Source of the DNA: Cyclobacteriaceae bacterium
GTDB taxonomy: Bacteria; Bacteroidota; Bacteroidia; Cytophagales; Cyclobacteriaceae
DNA: 64,000 bases
Assembly (NCBI GenBank): GCA_020436165.1
Contig: JAGQYI010000078.1
Coordinates: 1 to 64,000, forward strand
Direction of reading: 5' to 3'
This document shows, one piece after another, positions 61,783 through 64,000 of the stretch (position 1 is its first letter; every line of letters begins with the position of its first letter). Under the pieces are notes generated by a model that did no database searches, was not told where the DNA came from, and worked only from the letters and a program-made list of their open reading frames with translations. Both the position numbers and the translations under genes were made by a program.

Positions 61783-63920
61783 TCAATTACCGCAATTCGA
61801 ATTATTTTGCGCTCATTGAAGGAAGCAAACTCTACAAAATAGACACCGGGAACAACGATGAGATCTATTGTTTGAGCGCTCCCAGCTGGCAGTGTAAAAC
61901 TTTCGGTAAGCTGCTTCCCCATGGAATCAATAAGGCGCACCAGGCAATCTTTGTTGCTTTGTAGCACAAGCTGATTAGCCTTAACCGGTACCGGATACGC
62001 ACTTACCTTTAATGCCAATTCATTACCTCCGGGAGTGCTCGTTGTATTTTTTAGTATCTGAATGCCCCCCTGTAAAAGACCAAATGCAATAGCTGGCTCC
62101 CGGGTACCAAACAGGTTTGCAGCATAAGGATTGGATTGTGAGCCAAACCCCAGTCCAAACAGCTGCCCGCTATCCTCATCGAAGCCATTTACTTCGATAG
62201 GAGTATTGCCTGAAGTAAAGTTCTCAAAAACCAATACTTCACCGGAATCATTTACCGAAAGCATATCCTGGGTACCATTGGCATTAAAATCTCCTACAAT
62301 CACACGAGGATTCCTTTTATTAAAATCTTCACCAAACCCAAGATAAGTATCAGAGACCAACTGCCAGGCTCCTCCTTCTAATGATCCAGATAAAAGGTAG
62401 TATTCCAGATTGCCCACTTGTTTGCCAATCAATAACCCATAGCTATTGCCCAGTGGAAACAAATGAGGAGCATCCCAAACTGAATTAACAGGCAACTGCA
62501 AAGCAATTGAATTAGTTAATTCATACGGCACATTGGCATTACCTGTATTCAGGTAAGCAACCGCTGTCAGCGCGCCCTCCTTAATTTTGTACACAACCAT
62601 ATCCGGTTCATTATTGCTGTTCACATCCAGGAACTGAAGCCGGATACTTTCGTTACCTTCTGATGATAAACCAAGAAAATCCGTGTTCTTTAAATTAAAG
62701 GAAGGGGCAGAAGAATTGCCGGTATTCTCAAAGTACCAAACGGATGCACCCGAACCAATCTTTCCGGTGCCTATCAACAAATCTTCATCCCCATCGAAAT
62801 CTATGTCAGCAAATGCAGGACTGGCCTTATAGCCCACATCTATCATTTCATCTTTCAGGAAACTGTCTGTTATATGACTGTACTGACCACCTGCAGCACC
62901 TTTGTAATAAGCAAGTAATAAGGTATAATCCTGGGTTCCTTCCGTTAAATATGTATTGGGAGCAGCAATAAGGTCTTTTGTGCCATCATGATCCACATCT
63001 ATTTCGTAAAATGCAGGATACTCCATGCGGAGCGGATCAGAAGCCACAGGAAAATCGAAATCAACGGAAGACATTAAAGGAGTTGCCTGAGTACCCGTAT
63101 TTTTGAGAAAGCCGGGATACACACAATACTCCTGCCCAATAAGTATATCCTGAACACCGCTGCCCGTAGCATCAAAACTTAAAATACTTTTCCCTCCTGA
63201 ATGCTTCAGCCTTCCTCCTATAGTGGGACATTCCTCGCTACCAAAAATATAATCCTCACAAGTACATTCTTCAAACTCGCCATAGCGTTTGGTAATACGA
63301 ACCAGGTCCATATCGCAAGAGCCTGTATTCTCAACGCTCATATTCTTATGAAACTCAACACCTCCACCAATAGCAAAATTGAAATTCAAAATATCAATAT
63401 CTCCATCGCCATCCACATCTACTATACCGGGCATGTCATAGCTGCTCACTTGCAAGTTGATCTGTCCGTTGGACCCTTCGGTATAAATAGTTTGATGCAG
63501 TAATTCCCAGCTCAAATTATCACCCGAAGAGGTATTTTCGAACAAGCTCATTCCAAAAATGGAAGATGTGAAAATATCCGGTTTGTTATCACAGTTAAAA
63601 TCACGCAGCAGCACCCAACTCTTCATCCCTGCAGGAAAGGCATTTTCGTACTGAGGTGCATAAACATAATTTCCCTCCTGATAGAGGTAGGTAGATATTT
63701 TATTGGAAGCCCTGTCAAATACAAACAAATCCTCCACTCCATCGTTATTGAGGTCAATAGCGCTGAACTGCGGTGCCACAAACCCACCTGCAAATGGTAA
63801 CATAAGCTTATTATCTTCTATGGATACAGACACGTCCATTGGAAACGTGTAATTGAGCTGAGCATTCGCCACTATGGCAGCCCAATGAAAAAATAAGAAT
63901 ACACCTGCTAAAAATCGCAT
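61779..63920 (-). CDS. Secreted FG-GAP/VCBS repeat protein with T9SS type A sorting domain
   Basis: 713 residues from the ATG at 63920 (a TTG two codons earlier is less likely). Signal peptide MRFLAGVFLFFHWAAIVANAQ, then FG-GAP/VCBS repeats with calcium-binding-type DxDxDG motifs: DLNNDGVEDLFVFD, DVDGDGDIDILNF, DVDHDGTKDLI and DIDFDGDEDLLIG. Together they suggest a seven-bladed integrin-like propeller. The C-terminal 85 residues (KVSAYPVPVKANQLV ... GVYFVEFASFNERKIIRIAV) are the T9SS sorting domain. It is probably displayed on or released from the cell surface; the ligand is unknown. Confidence 0.9.
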   Translation of the reverse strand: MRFLAGVFLFFHWAAIVANAQLNYTFPMDVSVSIEDNKLMLPFAGGFVAPQFSAIDLNNDGVEDLFVFDRASNKISTYLYQEGNYVYAPQYENAFPAGMKSWVLLRDFNCDNKPDIFTSSIFGMSLFENTSSGDNLSWELLHQTIYTEGSNGQINLQVSSYDMPGIVDVDGDGDIDILNFNFAIGGGVEFHKNMSVENTGSCDMDLVRITKRYGEFEECTCEDYIFGSEECPTIGGRLKHSGGKSILSFDATGSGVQDILIGQEYCVYPGFLKNTGTQATPLMSSVDFDFPVASDPLRMEYPAFYEIDVDHDGTKDLIAAPNTYLTEGTQDYTLLLAYYKGAAGGQYSHITDSFLKDEMIDVGYKASPAFADIDFDGDEDLLIGTGKIGSGASVWYFENTGNSSAPSFNLKNTDFLGLSSEGNESIRLQFLDVNSNNEPDMVVYKIKEGALTAVAYLNTGNANVPYELTNSIALQLPVNSVWDAPHLFPLGNSYGLLIGKQVGNLEYYLLSGSLEGGAWQLVSDTYLGFGEDFNKRNPRVIVGDFNANGTQDMLSVNDSGEVLVFENFTSGNTPIEVNGFDEDSGQLFGLGFGSQSNPYAANLFGTREPAIAFGLLQGGIQILKNTTSTPGGNELALKVSAYPVPVKANQLVLQSNKDCLVRLIDSMGKQLTESFTLPAGSAQTIDLIVVPGVYFVEFASFNERKIIRIAVID

Positions 63921-64000
63921 ACTCAAAAATACGAAGTAGGCAAAGAAAAGATGCAGAAGAGCAGATATGAAAAAATTTAATAAGAATACCTGTTCGATAA

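Noticed and set aside
63967-64000. ATG at 63967 that could open a gene running off the right edge
   Set aside because: Only 11 codons are visible (beginning MKKFNKNTCSI), with no recognisable motif or promoter, so it cannot be supported.

Overview
The window looks like a chromosomal segment of a Bacteroidota bacterium, most likely a free-living member of the Cytophagia. The evidence is two secreted proteins with type IX secretion sorting tails, genes matching the T9SS components PorQ and PorE, Bacteroidota-restricted families (DUF4290, DUF2851, DUF3109, DUF6503), SPII lipoproteins, a SusE/F-like protein, and promoters of the Bacteroidota form TTTG-N19-TAnnTTTG, seen perfectly before the tRNA gene. 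Base composition is moderately AT-rich. dinB, rhomboid, hslU, lon and uvrD look GC-richer, and the lipoprotein clusters at 29-32 and 36-40 kb look AT-richer.

Layout. 0-8.3 kb: floA (cut by the window edge) with nfeD, a small membrane protein, dinB, then convergent murA-DUF4290-uvrD, a cysteine-rich DUF3109 gene and a glycosyltransferase. 8.5-13.3 kb: a large T9SS cargo protein and a PoxB-like pyruvate oxidase. 13.3-18.8 kb, minus strand: pdxA, yceD-rpmF, and fabH-efp-accB-accC; plsX, usual between rpmF and fabH, is missing and its place holds a terminator and a promoter. 18.9-23.9 kb, plus strand: rsmA, mgtE, a serA-like dehydrogenase, a membrane-anchored pentapeptide-repeat protein, greA behind an attenuator-like leader, and a HIT protein. 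24-26.7 kb: a 47-residue lipoprotein and a large AsmA-like protein.

26.8-28.1 kb is the most unusual part. A tRNA-Val(UAC) gene is flanked by a truncated copy of its own 5' end (broken by a small palindrome) and, 1.04 kb downstream, by a 49-bp copy of its 3' end plus terminator. Between the two 3' copies lie an orphan T-arm, a 5'-truncated gene with an HExxH motif, and an overlapping gene for a secreted protein that could be its partner. This reads as the relic of a mobile or polymorphic-toxin cargo at a tRNA site.

28.2-40 kb: a formate/nitrite-type channel, a lipoprotein/beta-barrel/lipoprotein cassette, lpxB, an unknown membrane protein, a SpoIIAA-like protein, an old yellow enzyme, a propeller lipoprotein and an orphan SusE/F-like lipoprotein. 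39.9-47.9 kb: rhomboid, hslU, porQ and lon on the minus strand, divergent from a porE-like gene, followed by DUF6503 and a potassium channel. 49.7-54.7 kb, minus strand: pyrF, DUF2851, a membrane (GT-C-like) protein, a NeuD-like acyltransferase and a nucleoside phosphorylase. 54.8-61.8 kb, plus strand: hemerythrin protein, ruvX, def, then a methionine aminotransferase with its omega-amidase, and a soluble multi-PAS/GAF histidine kinase. The window closes with a second T9SS cargo protein (FG-GAP type).

Most of the window is ordinary core genome. There is no CRISPR array, intact insertion sequence, integrase gene or rRNA.
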